A DNA stretch of 42,973 nt from Rhodoplanes serenus (GTDB taxonomy: Bacteria > Pseudomonadota > Alphaproteobacteria > Rhizobiales > Xanthobacteraceae). Below the pieces are notes generated by a model. That model was not told the origin of the DNA. It was given only the letters and a program-made list of their open reading frames with translations, and did not search any database. Location of the stretch: assembly GCA_945893145.1 (NCBI GenBank), contig CAMDDZ010000045.1:1-42973 (forward strand), read 5' to 3'. Shown here piece after piece: positions 15,846 through 25,079 of the stretch; within the stretch, counting starts at the first letter, position 1, and every line of letters starts with the position of its first letter. The translations under genes and the position numbers were made by a program.

Positions 15846-17290
15846 CACGGCCTCCGGAAATTGTCGCGCGTGTCGGCTCGTTCGCCCGTCGCGATGTCCA
15901 AAAGGTGGAATCCGACCGGCGTAAAGGGCGGCAGCGCATAGTTGTAGTCGGTCACGAGGGCGCGAACCTCACGCGTCTGGTCGGGGCCGACTTCGATGAC
16001 GACACGGCCATCGGATCGCGGGGCAGCGCCGATAACTTCGACAAAGCTGCCGGGCAAGCCGCTGATGGTGAGCGCGAACGCCCGCGCCTCAAGCCGCTTG
16101 TTGATGATCCGCACCGTAAAGGCGTTGCGGATCGCGCCGTCCGACATCCGCACGAAAATCGGATTGCGGTCGTGAATGACGTTGACAGCCTCTGCGTGGC
16201 GGGTCGCCAACGTGAAGAGCATGATACCGCCAATCACGGCGAGAATCGCGGCGTAGAGAATCGTGCGCGCGCGGACGATGTTAAAGTGCGGCTGTTGGCC
16301 CTCCTGCCGGGCCGTGATGTTGAGGTCCGTATCGTAGGCGATCAGTCGGGGCGGCCGACCAATCTTGGTCATGACCGCGTCGCAGGCATCGATGCACAGC
16401 CCGCACTGAATGCAACCGAGGTTCGGACCATTGCGAATATCGACGCCGGTAGGGCAGACGTGAACGCACTGCAGGCAATCGATGCAATCGCCTGCCGGAA
16501 GCCCGTTCTCGCGCAGTGTCGCGCTTTTCTTGACCGATGCGCGCGGCTCGCCGCGGTCATAGCGATAAGTGACGTTCAGCGCATGTTCGTCGGTCAGCGC
16601 AGCCTGAATGCGCGGCCACGGACACATGTAGAGGCAGACCTGCTCGCGCATGTGGCCGGCGAGAAAATAGGTGGTGACCGTAAGGATGCCGATCCAGGCA
16701 TAGGCGATGAATGGCGCATGGAAGGTTGCGAGGTCGCGCACCAGGGTCGGCGCATCGGAGAAATAGAGCACCCAGGCGCCACCGGTCCACCACGCCACCA
16801 TCAGCCAGAGAAAATGTTTGATGCCGGCTCGGACGACACGCTCCGCCGTCCATGGTCCGTTGTTACGCTGGATGTGTTCGCGGCGGTCGCCTTCGGTCAG
16901 CCGCTCAATCGCCTGGAAGAGATCGGTCCATACGGTTTGCGGACAGAGATAGCCGCACCATACTCGTCCAGCCACCGCGTTCATCAGGAACAAAGCGATC
17001 GCCGCGAGAATGAGCAGGCCGGTCAGGTAGTAGATCTCCTGTGGCCATAGCTCGATGAAGAAGAAATAGAACCGCCTGCCAGGAAAATCGATCAGCACCG
17101 CCTGATCGGGCGCGTTCGGTCCGCGGTCCCAGCGCACAAACGGCAACCCGTAGTAAATGCCGAGCGTGACCAGCAGCACAGCCCATTTGATTCTTCGGTA
17201 AGTGCCATGCACGGCCTGCGGATAAACCGCACGCCGAGGCTCGTAGAGCGGCGCTTCTTCGAAAAACTCCGGTGGCTGGTGCGCGGTCAT
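15845..17290 (-). CDS. ccoG: Polyferredoxin CcoG/FixG, copper reductase for cbb3 assembly
   Basis: This protein of about 481 residues begins MTAHQPPEFFEEAPLYEPRR. Several membrane helices are present and VWCGYLCPQTVWTDLF marks the family. The ferredoxin part has CIDCLQCVHVCPTGVDIRNG followed by GCIQCGLCIDACDAVM, the eight cysteines for two 4Fe-4S clusters. The C-terminal immunoglobulin-like domain is periplasmic. CcoG reduces Cu(II) to Cu(I) for the oxidase. The longer frame to 17392 adds non-conserved sequence overlapping the upstream Usp gene, so I use the ATG at 17290. That start lies 10 bases after the Usp stop, so the two belong to one transcript. Confidence 0.95.
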   Translation of the reverse strand: MTAHQPPEFFEEAPLYEPRRAVYPQAVHGTYRRIKWAVLLVTLGIYYGLPFVRWDRGPNAPDQAVLIDFPGRRFYFFFIELWPQEIYYLTGLLILAAIALFLMNAVAGRVWCGYLCPQTVWTDLFQAIERLTEGDRREHIQRNNGPWTAERVVRAGIKHFLWLMVAWWTGGAWVLYFSDAPTLVRDLATFHAPFIAYAWIGILTVTTYFLAGHMREQVCLYMCPWPRIQAALTDEHALNVTYRYDRGEPRASVKKSATLRENGLPAGDCIDCLQCVHVCPTGVDIRNGPNLGCIQCGLCIDACDAVMTKIGRPPRLIAYDTDLNITARQEGQQPHFNIVRARTILYAAILAVIGGIMLFTLATRHAEAVNVIHDRNPIFVRMSDGAIRNAFTVRIINKRLEARAFALTISGLPGSFVEVIGAAPRSDGRVVIEVGPDQTREVRALVTDYNYALPPFTPVGFHLLDIATGERADTRDNFRRP

Positions 17291-17300
17291 CGCAAGCCCA

Positions 17301-18191
17301 CTAGAGTTGATGAAGACGCGTGGGCATTGCCAGCACGGCACAGGGCGCATCACGCAGCACACGCTCGGTCGTGCTCCCGCGGAGCATATCAAGGGGGCCG
17401 TCGTGCCCGGCGGTCGGCATGGCGATCAGGTCAGCGTCGAGTTCGCATGCCGCCTGGATGATTCCATCGACCGGGTTGCCGTTTCGTACCTGAATTTGAA
17501 TAGTCTCGCGGCTGCCATGGTGACGAATCTCGGGTGGCGTCCCGCCGAAATGGAGGAAGTGAAGAACGGCGTCTGGCGCCCCCAATTGGGCGAGCAAGCG
17601 AACAAGGAACGTCAGCGCCGTGCCAGGTCTGGGATGGTGATCGACCGGAACGATGATCCGCTGCAGCCGCATCTGTCCGTTCGCCGGATCAACAAATCCG
17701 CGGGCATCTTTGTTCAGAAAAAGAGTTGGCGTGACCGCACGGCGAGAAAGGCGCTCCGCTGTGGACCCATGCAGCCAGCGCGGCAAGCCTTCCCGGCCTG
17801 AGGTGGCCAGAACCAGCAAATCGGTGGGGTTTTCATTCAAGAACATCAACATCTCCCCCAGCGGCAAGGATGACGTCACTTCGATTTTGGTGACCCGTAC
17901 GCCCAATTGCCGCTCGACGTCCGCAAGCGTGCCGTCTGGATTCATCAAGCCCCATGACGACAGCATGCCCACGACTTGGGGAAACAGGGTTGGATCGTGC
18001 GGCTCGGTCCCGACATGCAACAGGCGCAGATGGCCTTTGGTCATAAGCGCGATTTTCACAGCATGGATAAATGCCGCATCGCTCGCCGGCGAAAAATCTG
18101 TAGGATGCAGGATTACCGGAACAGCTTTTGCTATCGCGTTGCGCGGAGTTTCTTCCGCTACACCTACAGCCGAATTTGCGGTTCCGTACAT
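17301..18191 (-). CDS. Tandem universal stress protein inside the cco operon
   Basis: This 296-residue two-domain Usp sits between ccoP (9-base gap) and ccoG (10-base gap). Domain 1 (about 25-160) contains VILHPTDFSPASDAAFIHAV and ends ATSGREGLPRWLHGSTAERL. Domain 2 (about 175-296) contains RIIVPVDHHPRPGTAL and ends MPTAGHDGPLDMLRGSTTER, both with the G-x-x-G...G-S-T nucleotide-binding pattern. The spacing makes co-transcription with the oxidase genes almost certain. Usp genes close to cbb3 genes occur in other bacteria, but this one separates the structural from the assembly genes. It could couple ATP status to oxidase function; that is inference. Confidence 0.88.
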   Translation of the reverse strand: MYGTANSAVGVAEETPRNAIAKAVPVILHPTDFSPASDAAFIHAVKIALMTKGHLRLLHVGTEPHDPTLFPQVVGMLSSWGLMNPDGTLADVERQLGVRVTKIEVTSSLPLGEMLMFLNENPTDLLVLATSGREGLPRWLHGSTAERLSRRAVTPTLFLNKDARGFVDPANGQMRLQRIIVPVDHHPRPGTALTFLVRLLAQLGAPDAVLHFLHFGGTPPEIRHHGSRETIQIQVRNGNPVDGIIQAACELDADLIAMPTAGHDGPLDMLRGSTTERVLRDAPCAVLAMPTRLHQL

Positions 18192-18200
18192 AACGCGCCC

Positions 18201-19079
18201 CTATTGTCCGCCGCCGAGAGTGTGGACGTAGATGCTCAGTGCCTTGATCGTCGTATCGTCGAGCCGCCCGACCCAGGCCGGCATGGTGCCGCCGCGGCCG
18301 CCCCACACGCCTTCGATGATCACCGCCCGATCGGAGCCATAGAGCCAGATCGCGTCCGTCAGGTCGGGAGCGCCGAGATCGCGCTTGCCCTTGCCGTCGT
18401 CGCCGTGACACGTCGCGCATTGTTGCTGGAAGATCGCTTTCCCGTCTGAGAGATTCGCCTTGGCATTGACCGACAGGCCGCTGAGCGAGCGCACATAATC
18501 GGCGACATTCTCGATTTGCGGACGCGTCAGCATGTTGTCGCGGCCAAAGGCCGGCATCAGGCTGATGCGCGTCTTTGGATCACCGGAGCGGATGCCGTAA
18601 CGGACGGTCGTGGCAATGTCTTCGATCTTGCCGCCCCAAAGCCAATCGTCATCGGCGAGATTGGGATAGCCTTTGTTCCCGGCGGCGCCGGGGCCGTGGC
18701 ACGGTGCGCAATTGTCGCCAAACGAGGTGCGACCCTGCGCCCGTGCAAAGTCGAGCAGCATCGGATCGGACATGATCTCGGGCAAGGATGCGGCCGCGAG
18801 CTTGTCCATCATCGGCCCCCGAACCGCCTTCAGTTCCGCGAGATCGCGCACCAGAGCTTCACGCGAATGCCAGCCGAACACGCCTTGGGTGAAGGACGAC
18901 ACCAGCGGCCACGACGGATAGACAACCCAATATCCGATCGACCACACGATGGTCGCGTAGAAAATCCAGAGCCACCAGCGCGGCAGCGGCGTGTTCAACT
19001 CGCGAATGCCGTCCCACACGTGCCCCGTCGTTGCGGTGCCTGTGACGGAATCACGATCGTGATGTGGATCAAGAGCCAT
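18201..19079 (-). CDS. ccoP: cbb3 cytochrome oxidase di-heme subunit CcoP
   Basis: This 292-residue protein has an N-terminal membrane helix (PRWWLWIFYATIVWSIGYWV, about residues 34-53). Two cytochrome c domains follow, with CAPCH at 124-128 and CATCH at 221-225. Met ligands are likely in SLMPAFGRDN and GTMPAWVGRL. It passes electrons from the bc1 complex or a soluble cytochrome c to CcoO and CcoN. The sequence WDGIRELNTPLPRWW is the standard CcoP N-terminal mark. The start codon is 5 bases after the ccoQ stop. Confidence 0.95.
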   Translation of the reverse strand: MALDPHHDRDSVTGTATTGHVWDGIRELNTPLPRWWLWIFYATIVWSIGYWVVYPSWPLVSSFTQGVFGWHSREALVRDLAELKAVRGPMMDKLAAASLPEIMSDPMLLDFARAQGRTSFGDNCAPCHGPGAAGNKGYPNLADDDWLWGGKIEDIATTVRYGIRSGDPKTRISLMPAFGRDNMLTRPQIENVADYVRSLSGLSVNAKANLSDGKAIFQQQCATCHGDDGKGKRDLGAPDLTDAIWLYGSDRAVIIEGVWGGRGGTMPAWVGRLDDTTIKALSIYVHTLGGGQ

Positions 19080-19084
19080 GGCCT

Positions 19085-19240
19085 TCAGTCCTCCCGCAAC
19101 GGCATGCGCGCGGCTTCATCGAAGCGCGTCTTGCTTTTCGGCCAGAGCGCGTAAACGAGAACGAGGACAAAGACCGAGACGAAGTACAGAAGGCCCCACG
19201 TCTGTGCGAAGCCGGCAAGCATCATGTAGGTCGAAGACAT
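19085..19240 (-). CDS. ccoQ: cbb3 oxidase small subunit CcoQ
   Basis: A 51-residue frame from the ATG at 19238-19240 reads MSSTYMMLAGFAQTWGLLYF, then VSVFVLVLVYALWPKSKTRF and DEAARMPLRED. One membrane helix plus the tail YALWPKSKTRFDEAARMPL is the CcoQ/FixQ signature. CcoQ stabilises CcoP in the complex. An AGGAG-like site (TAAGGAGCC on the minus strand) precedes the start. It lies in the usual N-O-Q-P order. Confidence 0.95.
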   Translation of the reverse strand: MSSTYMMLAGFAQTWGLLYFVSVFVLVLVYALWPKSKTRFDEAARMPLRED

Positions 19241-19250
19241 GTTCGGCTCC

Positions 19251-19985
19251 TTAGCGGATATTGGCTTTGTCGTCGTAAATCTTGAAGTTCACCTGCGCGC
19301 CGAGCTGTTGCAGGTAGGCGATCAGTGCGTCGGCTTCGGTGATACGGCTCGGGTCACCATCGAAATCGCGGACCTGCGCATTGGGGTACCGCTTCGCCAA
19401 CTCGTCGGCAGTCGGTGCGTCGGTGGTCGCCTGCGTTTTCAAGTCCGCGATGGCCTGCTCGATCATCGCTGGCGTGTAGGGAACGCCGAGCTGAGCCTGT
19501 ACCTTCAAGTCGTCCTGGATGTGTGCGAAATCGAGCTCGGTTGCCGCGAGCCACGGATAGGCCGGCATGATCGAACCTGGCACGACTGATTTTGGCGAGG
19601 CGAGATGATCGCGGTGCCACTCGTCGGTGTATTTGGTGCCGACGCGCGCGAGGTCGGGACCGGTCCGCTTGGAGCCCCACTGGAACGGCCGATCGTACAT
19701 GCTCTCGGCCGCGAGCGAATAGTGGCCATAGCGCTCGACCTCGTCGCGCAGCGGCCGGATCATCTGCGAATGGCAGTTGTAGCAGCCCTCGCGCACGTAG
19801 ATGTTGCGGCCGGCGAGCTCGAGCGGCGTGTAGGGCCGCACGCCATCCACCTTCTCGATCGTGCTGCGCAGATAGAACAACGGCACGATCTCGACCAGGC
19901 CGCCAATCGCGATAACGATCAGCACGCCGATGACGAGAAAAATGGAATTCTTTTCCAAAAGATAATGTTTGGTCCAGAGCGACAT
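19251..19985 (-). CDS. ccoO: cbb3 cytochrome oxidase mono-heme subunit CcoO
   Basis: This 244-residue protein has an N-terminal membrane anchor ([20 protein letters not shown]). One heme c motif, CYNCH, is at 68-72 in [17 protein letters not shown]. The conserved runs [20 protein letters not shown] and [11 protein letters not shown] follow, the latter with the Met ligand. It relays electrons from CcoP to the low-spin heme b of CcoN. GAGAAG lies before the start. Confidence 0.96.
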   Translation of the reverse strand: MSLWTKHYLLEKNSIFLVIGVLIVIAIGGLVEIVPLFYLRSTIEKVDGVRPYTPLELAGRNIYVREGCYNCHSQMIRPLRDEVERYGHYSLAAESMYDRPFQWGSKRTGPDLARVGTKYTDEWHRDHLASPKSVVPGSIMPAYPWLAATELDFAHIQDDLKVQAQLGVPYTPAMIEQAIADLKTQATTDAPTADELAKRYPNAQVRDFDGDPSRITEADALIAYLQQLGAQVNFKIYDDKANIR

Positions 19986-19998
19986 CGATTGCTTCTCG

Positions 19999-21654
19999 TT
20001 ATTCGGCGGGTTGCAGGGCTGGACTTGCGACGGATAGAGCGAGGTCGGCGCTCTGCACGGTCTTCCACAGATTCCAGGCCATGATCAGAGCGCCAGCGAT
20101 GAACAGCGCGCCGCCCAGCGCGCGGATGATGTAAAATGGATGCATCGCCTCGACAGTCTCGATGAAGGAATATTCGAGGAAGCCGAGATTGGTGTAGGCG
20201 CGCCACATCAGGCCCTGCAGGATCCCCGACACCCACATCGACGAGATGTAGAGGACGATCCCGATGGTGGAGATCCAGAAGTGCCAGCTCACGAGCTTGA
20301 GCGAATAGAGCCGCTCGCGATTCCACAGCCACGGCACCAAGCAATAGATCGCGCCGAAGGAAATATACGCAACCCAGCCGAGCGCGCCGGAATGCACGTG
20401 GCCGATGGTCCAGTCAGTGTAATGGCTGAGCGAATTGACCGCCTTGATCGACATCAGCGGACCTTCGAAGGTCGCCATGCCGTAGAAGGCGACCGAAACA
20501 ACCATCATGCGCAGCACTGGATCGGTGCGAAGCTTGTCCCACGCGCCCGAAAGCGTCATTAGGCCGTTGATCATGCCGCCCCACGACGGCATCCACAGCA
20601 TGATCGAGAACGTCATGCCCAGTGTTTGCGTCCAGTCTGGCAGCGCCGTGTAATGCAGGTGGTGGGGACCGGCCCAGATGTAGAGGAAGATCAGCGACCA
20701 GAAGTGGATGATCGAAAGCCGATAGCTGTAGACTGGGCGCTCAGCGCGCTTCGGAATGAAGTAGTACATGATCGCGAGGAAGCCGGCGGTGAGGAAGAAG
20801 CCTACGGCGTTGTGGCCGTACCACCACTGCACCATCGCATCCTGCACGCCAGCCCAGACGATGTAGGATTTCGGCGAGAATATTGAGACCGGAATGGCAG
20901 CGTTGTTGCCAACGTGAAGAACAGCAATCGTCAGAATGAACGCCAGATAGAACCAATTGGCGACGTAGATGTGGGGCTCGGTACGGCGCCGCAGCGTGCC
21001 GAGAAAGACCAGCAGATAGGCAATCCACACCACGGTGAGCCAGAGGTCTGCATACCACTCCGGCTCGGCATACTCCTTCGACTGCGTGATGCCGAGCAGA
21101 TAGCCGGTGCCTGCAATCAGGATGAAGAAGTTGTAGCCAAGCACAACGAACCAGGGCGCCAGATCACCCGCGAGTCGTGCGCGGCACGTCCGCTGAACGA
21201 CGTAGAACGATGTGGCGATCAGCACGTTGCCGCCGAACGCGAAGATCACCGCCGATGTGTGCAGCGGCCGGAGGCGTCCGAACGAGATCCAAGCCAGATC
21301 GAAATTTAAGACAGGAAACGCAAGCTCCAGTGCAGCCCACAGTCCGACCGTAAATCCAGCGATACCCCAGAACATCGCCGCAACCGTCGAGAACTTGACC
21401 GGCCCCATGTTGTAGTTGGGCTTGCCGTCGATGATGAGCGGCGGCGGCTCAGCCGGGCGGCTGGAATAGCGATCGATGATCTTGAAAACAGCGGCCGCGC
21501 TCGCCGCTGCGAACAGATAGGCGTGAAACGCATATTCGGACGTATAGGCTTTCGCCGCGATGAAGATCGACGCAAAGGCGAGCACGGCGAAGGCGATTGC
21601 CGTTCCCATTTCGCCGGTGGTTATGGATTTTCTCGCGGCGTTCGATTGAGTCAT
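19999..21654 (-). CDS. ccoN: cbb3 cytochrome oxidase catalytic subunit CcoN
   Basis: This 551-residue polytopic protein carries all catalytic histidine segments. They are [16 protein letters not shown] (low-spin heme b), [15 protein letters not shown] and [15 protein letters not shown] (CuB), and [16 protein letters not shown] (heme ligands). It reduces oxygen to water at high affinity and pumps protons in the inner membrane. I use the ATG at 21654 ([10 protein letters not shown]), which has AGGA 8 bases upstream on its strand, rather than the frame start at 21675. The FixK box at 21741-21754 is 87 bases upstream. It heads the run ccoN-O-Q-P-usp-ccoG-H-I-S, all with gaps of 14 bases or less or overlaps. 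Confidence 0.97.
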   Translation of the reverse strand: MTQSNAARKSITTGEMGTAIAFAVLAFASIFIAAKAYTSEYAFHAYLFAAASAAAVFKIIDRYSSRPAEPPPLIIDGKPNYNMGPVKFSTVAAMFWGIAGFTVGLWAALELAFPVLNFDLAWISFGRLRPLHTSAVIFAFGGNVLIATSFYVVQRTCRARLAGDLAPWFVVLGYNFFILIAGTGYLLGITQSKEYAEPEWYADLWLTVVWIAYLLVFLGTLRRRTEPHIYVANWFYLAFILTIAVLHVGNNAAIPVSIFSPKSYIVWAGVQDAMVQWWYGHNAVGFFLTAGFLAIMYYFIPKRAERPVYSYRLSIIHFWSLIFLYIWAGPHHLHYTALPDWTQTLGMTFSIMLWMPSWGGMINGLMTLSGAWDKLRTDPVLRMMVVSVAFYGMATFEGPLMSIKAVNSLSHYTDWTIGHVHSGALGWVAYISFGAIYCLVPWLWNRERLYSLKLVSWHFWISTIGIVLYISSMWVSGILQGLMWRAYTNLGFLEYSFIETVEAMHPFYIIRALGGALFIAGALIMAWNLWKTVQSADLALSVASPALQPAE

Positions 21655-21740
21655 TGCGTTATCCTGGCGGCGCATCAGGGTTGTTCCGAGTCCGGCGTGC
21701 GGGTCTGAATGTCTTGTCGATGAAGTGTCGAAGCGTTGCG

Positions 21741-21754
21741 TTGACGAAGATCAA
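21741..21754 (-). promoter_or_regulatory. FixK/FNR box TTGACGAAGATCAA upstream of ccoN
   Basis: Exact TTGA-N6-TCAA, centre 21747.5, predicting a transcript start near 21706 and a 52-base leader for ccoN. FixK control of ccoNOQP is well established in rhizobia. The site lies between the end of the cytochrome c gene (21873) and ccoN, so it serves the cco operon only. Confidence 0.92.
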
Positions 21755-21872
21755 TTCCGGGTGTGATTGTTTGGCATTCAGTCCGAGCAACACCGCTGGC
21801 GCCGAAGGCTGATGACAGAAGCAACGCGGCCGCCCGGAATGACCGAGAATCCCTGCGGCAATGGAGGAGCGG

Positions 21873-22208
21873 TCAGCGCTCCAACGTTTTCAAGAAACTG
21901 ATGACGTCGTTGATCTGCCCCGGATCGAGACGAAACTCTGGCATGGAGGGGTGACCTGTAACGATTCCTTCCGCGAATGCTTCCTCCAGGGTTTCGACTG
22001 GATACCGAAGGTGCAAGTTGCGGAACGGCGGCGCGACGCTCAACGGGCTCGGGCTGACCTTGTCGATAGAATGACAACGCGCACAGTTTGTTCGCATGAA
22101 CGTCAGGCCGCGTTGAGCCGCCGGCGATTGCGCTGCAACCGGAGCACTCATCATCGCTACCGCCACGATACCGGACAGCCATGAAGACAGCTTGGCAATC
22201 CGGTTCAT
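21873..22208 (-). CDS. Small exported c-type cytochrome
   Basis: This 111-residue protein begins MNRIAKLSSWLSGIVAVAMM and has a Sec signal ending SAPVAAQ. One heme motif, CARCH in FMRTNCARCHSIDKV, is followed by PPFRNLHLRYPVETLEEAF and a likely Met ligand in GHPSMPEFRL. It is a class I mono-heme cytochrome of about 88 mature residues in the periplasm. Its position between fixK and ccoN suggests a donor to the cbb3 oxidase, but that is inference. The start overlaps the stop of the DUF6455-type gene by 4 bases (ATGA). Confidence 0.9.
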   Translation of the reverse strand: MNRIAKLSSWLSGIVAVAMMSAPVAAQSPAAQRGLTFMRTNCARCHSIDKVSPSPLSVAPPFRNLHLRYPVETLEEAFAEGIVTGHPSMPEFRLDPGQINDVISFLKTLER

Positions 22209-22648
22209 TGGCTGCCGCTCTTGGAATTCTCGGCCCGGCGCTGCGAGACCAACGCCAAAAGCGTTCCTGAGTTTGGGCAGTACTGCCGCCACGTCGGTCT
22301 GACGGTTCCGCTGGCAAGATCGTGCTCGCATTGCCGCTTTTCCCCGCACAACGAGCACGATTTGTTGAGGTCCCGCGAGACAGCCGGCTGCGATCGCGCA
22401 ATATCTGCGGCATCGAGGCCGAGTGCAGTCATCCGGCGCGCCAAGGGAGCCGCAGAATCAGGCCACTTGCCGGCCAGTGTGCGCAGTTCGTCACGGCTTG
22501 CGCCGACATCTCGCGCGATGCTGCGCATCTGCTCAGGGTCGAGGCTGTCCACCTCAGACCAGCCACGCCAGTTGCCGAGCCAATTGCGCCACCAGTTGGC
22601 AGCTCTCGTCAGCAATGGTGGATGCTGCGTATCGTTGATCTGCGTCAT
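22205..22648 (-). CDS. DUF6455-like protein with C-terminal cysteine motif
   Basis: This 147-residue protein starts MTQINDTQHPPLLTRAANWW. The middle (PEQMRSIARDVGASRDELRT, ARRMTALGLDAADIARS) resembles DUF1127/DUF6455 neighbours in rhizobia. The C-terminal SCSLCGEKRQCEHDLASGTV and WRQYCPNSGTLLAL give four cysteines (C-x2-C-x5-C ... C) that could bind a metal or a cluster. No membrane segment or signal is seen. It is coupled to the cytochrome c gene and lies 29 bases after fixK, so fixK, this gene and the cytochrome probably form one transcript. A redox or oxygen-sensing role is possible but unproven. Confidence 0.75.
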   Translation of the reverse strand: MTQINDTQHPPLLTRAANWWRNWLGNWRGWSEVDSLDPEQMRSIARDVGASRDELRTLAGKWPDSAAPLARRMTALGLDAADIARSQPAVSRDLNKSCSLCGEKRQCEHDLASGTVRPTWRQYCPNSGTLLALVSQRRAENSKSGSQ

Positions 22649-22677
22649 AGGAAGACCTCCCGTGCAACAGCACATGT

Positions 22678-23367
22678 TCAGGCGCGTCCCAAGCCGAGGG
22701 CCGCGCGGTTGCGCAGCACAACTCGGCGCGAAGTCGGCAGCTCGATCGTTGCGGAGCTTTCGAGTTCGGTCAGGGTGCGAGAGACGGTCTCGATCGTAAG
22801 CCCGAGATAGTCCGCGATGTCCTGACGTGACATCGTCAATTCGATTTGGTTGCCAGAAGAGACTCGCTCGGCCATCTCCAGCAGGAACGCGCCCACCCGC
22901 TCTTTGGCGGTATTGATCAGCAGCAGAATATGATCCTGCACGCGCCGCAATTCGCGTCCCGTGATGGTCCAGAGCTGGTGGGCAACCTCATGGTCTCGGG
23001 CAGCAAGCGCGTGCAGCGTGCTACGCTTGATAACCAGCACCTTCGCGTCCGTGACGGCCTCCGCCGAAAACGAATGCTGGTTGCCACTCTCAAGCCCGAA
23101 GACGTCCCCCGGCAGATAGAATGCACCGATTTGCCGGCGCCCATCCGCCAGGATCCTGTAGGTTCGCACCGTGCCGCTGATAATCTTGTAAACATAATCG
23201 GCAGGCTCATTCTCGCCGTAGATCTCGGCATTGCGGGCGAACGGCATCGACGCCCCCATCATGTCGAGGGGCCCAGCCAAGGTGCGCGAGACCACCGGGG
23301 ACTGACGCCGTGCGCCAGCTGCCGGCTGGCGGGTATAATTGCTTTGGACTGCGCGCTGGATCAGCAT
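22678..23367 (-). CDS. fixK: FixK-type Crp/Fnr transcription regulator
   Basis: This 229-residue protein starts MLIQRAVQSNYTRQPAAGAR. The cyclic-nucleotide-binding-like barrel (about 45-145) includes YVYKIISGTVRTYRILADGR and LPGDVFGLESG. The dimer helix and the winged helix-turn-helix follow, with recognition helix LTIETVSRTLTELE (Glu-x-x-SR pattern for TTGA half-sites). There is no cysteine in the protein, so neither an FNR-type Fe-S cluster nor oxidation at a single Cys (as in B. japonicum FixK2) can control it. Control is expected through FixJ. It is divergent from fixL with a 161-base spacer and would bind the eight TTGA-N6-TCAA sites found here. Confidence 0.93.
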   Translation of the reverse strand: MLIQRAVQSNYTRQPAAGARRQSPVVSRTLAGPLDMMGASMPFARNAEIYGENEPADYVYKIISGTVRTYRILADGRRQIGAFYLPGDVFGLESGNQHSFSAEAVTDAKVLVIKRSTLHALAARDHEVAHQLWTITGRELRRVQDHILLLINTAKERVGAFLLEMAERVSSGNQIELTMSRQDIADYLGLTIETVSRTLTELESSATIELPTSRRVVLRNRAALGLGRA

Positions 23368-23433
23368 GGCTCGCTCCTCGTTTGTCGTGGTGAACCGATA
23401 CGCGCAGCGCCAAGCCACGAAAATTCAGATATC

Positions 23434-23449
23434 CTCCCTAAGGGGATTA
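23434..23449 (-). promoter_or_regulatory. Candidate FixJ-binding/promoter element upstream of fixK
   Basis: The fixK-fixL spacer has no TTGA-N6-TCAA site but holds CCCTAAGGGGATTACC, whose reverse strand is GGTAATCCCCTTAGGG, centred about 74 bases before the fixK ATG. The position fits an activator site and the sequence has a palindromic core (CCCTWAGGG-like). Assignment to FixJ rests on position and on the known FixJ control of fixK; the motif itself is not verified. Confidence 0.35.
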
Positions 23450-23528
23450 CCGGAGGTCCCAATTTGCGGACACCCATTGATTTTGTTGGGTTTTTGCAGG
23501 TTTTTGGCCAACAGGCCCGGACGAATAG

Positions 23529-25079
23529 ATGGCAGACGCACCTTTAAAATCGGGCGTGACGTCCTCGCAGCTCAACCGAATCTGGCTCACGCTGCAGCAG
23601 CCAGGAATGAGCTATGTCTTCGCGCTGGGCTTGGTGGCGTTCGTATTGATCGTCCGCTCGTTCTTCGCCCCAACACTCGGCAATCAGGCGCTTTATCTTT
23701 TTCTGACGCCACCAGTGCTGCTCGCCGGCATCGTCGGAGGCTGGGGTCCTGGCCTGCTGGCAACGTTTGTGAGTCTGGTCCTTCACCTGTATGCCACCGG
23801 CGAATACCTCAATCTGGGCAATCCCAATTCGCCCCTGTTTGCGGCTGAGCTTGCCCGCGCCACGACCTTCACGCTGCTCGGAGTTGGCATTGCGTGGTTT
23901 GGCGAAAGACTGCGTCATGCGCTGACCCAGGCCAGCTCCAGCACGCAAAATGCGCTGGCTCGCGAAGCCCACCTGCAGTCGATCCTCGACACCGTGCCCG
24001 ACGCGATGATCGTGATCGACGAGCGCGGCATCATCCAATCCTTCAGCTCGGCAGCCGCACGATTGTTCGGCTATACGGCCGCCGAAGTGATTGGCAAGAA
24101 TATCAAGATGATGATGCCATCCCCTTACCGCGAGGGACACGATGGCTACCTCGCGCGCTACATGCAGACCGGTGAGCGACGGATCATCGGCATCGGACGG
24201 CTTGTCGTCGGCGAACGCCGGGACGGCTCGACGTTTCCGATGGAATTGGCCGTTGGCGAGATGAAGTCGAACAACCAGCGGTTTTTCACCGGCTTCATCC
24301 GCGACCTGACCGAGCGCCAACAAACCGAGACACGCCTGCAGGAGCTGCAATCCGAGCTCGTCCATATTTCCCGGCTGACCGCGATGGGTGAGATGGCTTC
24401 GACGCTGGCCCACGAGCTCAATCAGCCGCTATCTGCCATCGCCAACTACATGAAAGGATCACGGCGATTGCTCGAAGGCATATCCGACGAACGCTCGGTC
24501 ATGATTCGCGAGGCCATGGATAAAGCCGGCGATCAGGCGTTAAGAGCAGGAGAAATCATCCGAAGGCTGCGCGACTTCGTCGCCCGCGGCGAAACCGAGC
24601 GCCGTGTGGAAAGCATTGCCAAGCTTGTGGAGGAGGCCAGTGCGCTTGCCTTGGTCGGCGCCGGGGATCAGGGCGTTCGAGTCCGCTATCAATTCGACCG
24701 GACGCGCGACCTTGTGCTCGCCGATAAAGTTCAGGTCCAACAGGTGCTGCTCAACTTGATTCGCAACGCGGTCGAAGCCATGCACGACTCAGACAAGCGG
24801 GAGCTTGTCGTCGCCAGTACTCCCGCCGAAGACGATATGTTGAAAATTAGCGTAACGGACACCGGTCCTGGCATCGCGCCGGAGGTGACCGATCAACTTT
24901 TCCAGCCGTTTGTCACCACCAAACGACAGGGAATGGGCGTGGGTCTGTCGATTTCGCGCACCATCATCGATGCCCATGGCGGGCGCATCTGGGTGGAATC
25001 CAATCCCGCCGGGGGCACTATCTTCAACTTCACGCTGCGCGCTGTGACTGAGCAAGAGGCCGACGATGCCGTCAGATAA
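23529..25079 (+). CDS. fixL: Oxygen-sensing heme histidine kinase FixL
   Basis: This 516-residue membrane kinase has an N-terminal region with about four helices (residues 25-130, DUF4118-like). Next comes a heme PAS domain (about 145-265) with the heme ligand His204 in GHDGYLARY and IIGIGR ending at Arg224. His204, Arg210 and Arg224 match H200, R206 and R220 of B. japonicum FixL, while Arg218 replaces H214. The kinase has the phospho-site His295 in [10 protein letters not shown], the N box [24 protein letters not shown] and GMGVGLSI. Without oxygen it would autophosphorylate and activate FixJ. It overlaps fixJ by 14 bases and is divergent from fixK. Confidence 0.96.
   Translation: MADAPLKSGVTSSQLNRIWLTLQQPGMSYVFALGLVAFVLIVRSFFAPTLGNQALYLFLTPPVLLAGIVGGWGPGLLATFVSLVLHLYATGEYLNLGNPNSPLFAAELARATTFTLLGVGIAWFGERLRHALTQASSSTQNALAREAHLQSILDTVPDAMIVIDERGIIQSFSSAAARLFGYTAAEVIGKNIKMMMPSPYREGHDGYLARYMQTGERRIIGIGRLVVGERRDGSTFPMELAVGEMKSNNQRFFTGFIRDLTERQQTETRLQELQSELVHISRLTAMGEMASTLAHELNQPLSAIANYMKGSRRLLEGISDERSVMIREAMDKAGDQALRAGEIIRRLRDFVARGETERRVESIAKLVEEASALALVGAGDQGVRVRYQFDRTRDLVLADKVQVQQVLLNLIRNAVEAMHDSDKRELVVASTPAEDDMLKISVTDTGPGIAPEVTDQLFQPFVTTKRQGMGVGLSISRTIIDAHGGRIWVESNPAGGTIFNFTLRAVTEQEADDAVR

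Noticed and set aside
15833..17050. Plus-strand frame of 405 codons
   Set aside because: Mirror of ccoG, whose cysteine clusters and family motifs are clear on the minus strand.
21778..22413. Longer minus-strand frame over the cytochrome c gene
   Set aside because: A different frame from the CARCH-containing one; no domain, and the cytochrome frame has a signal peptide and coupled start.
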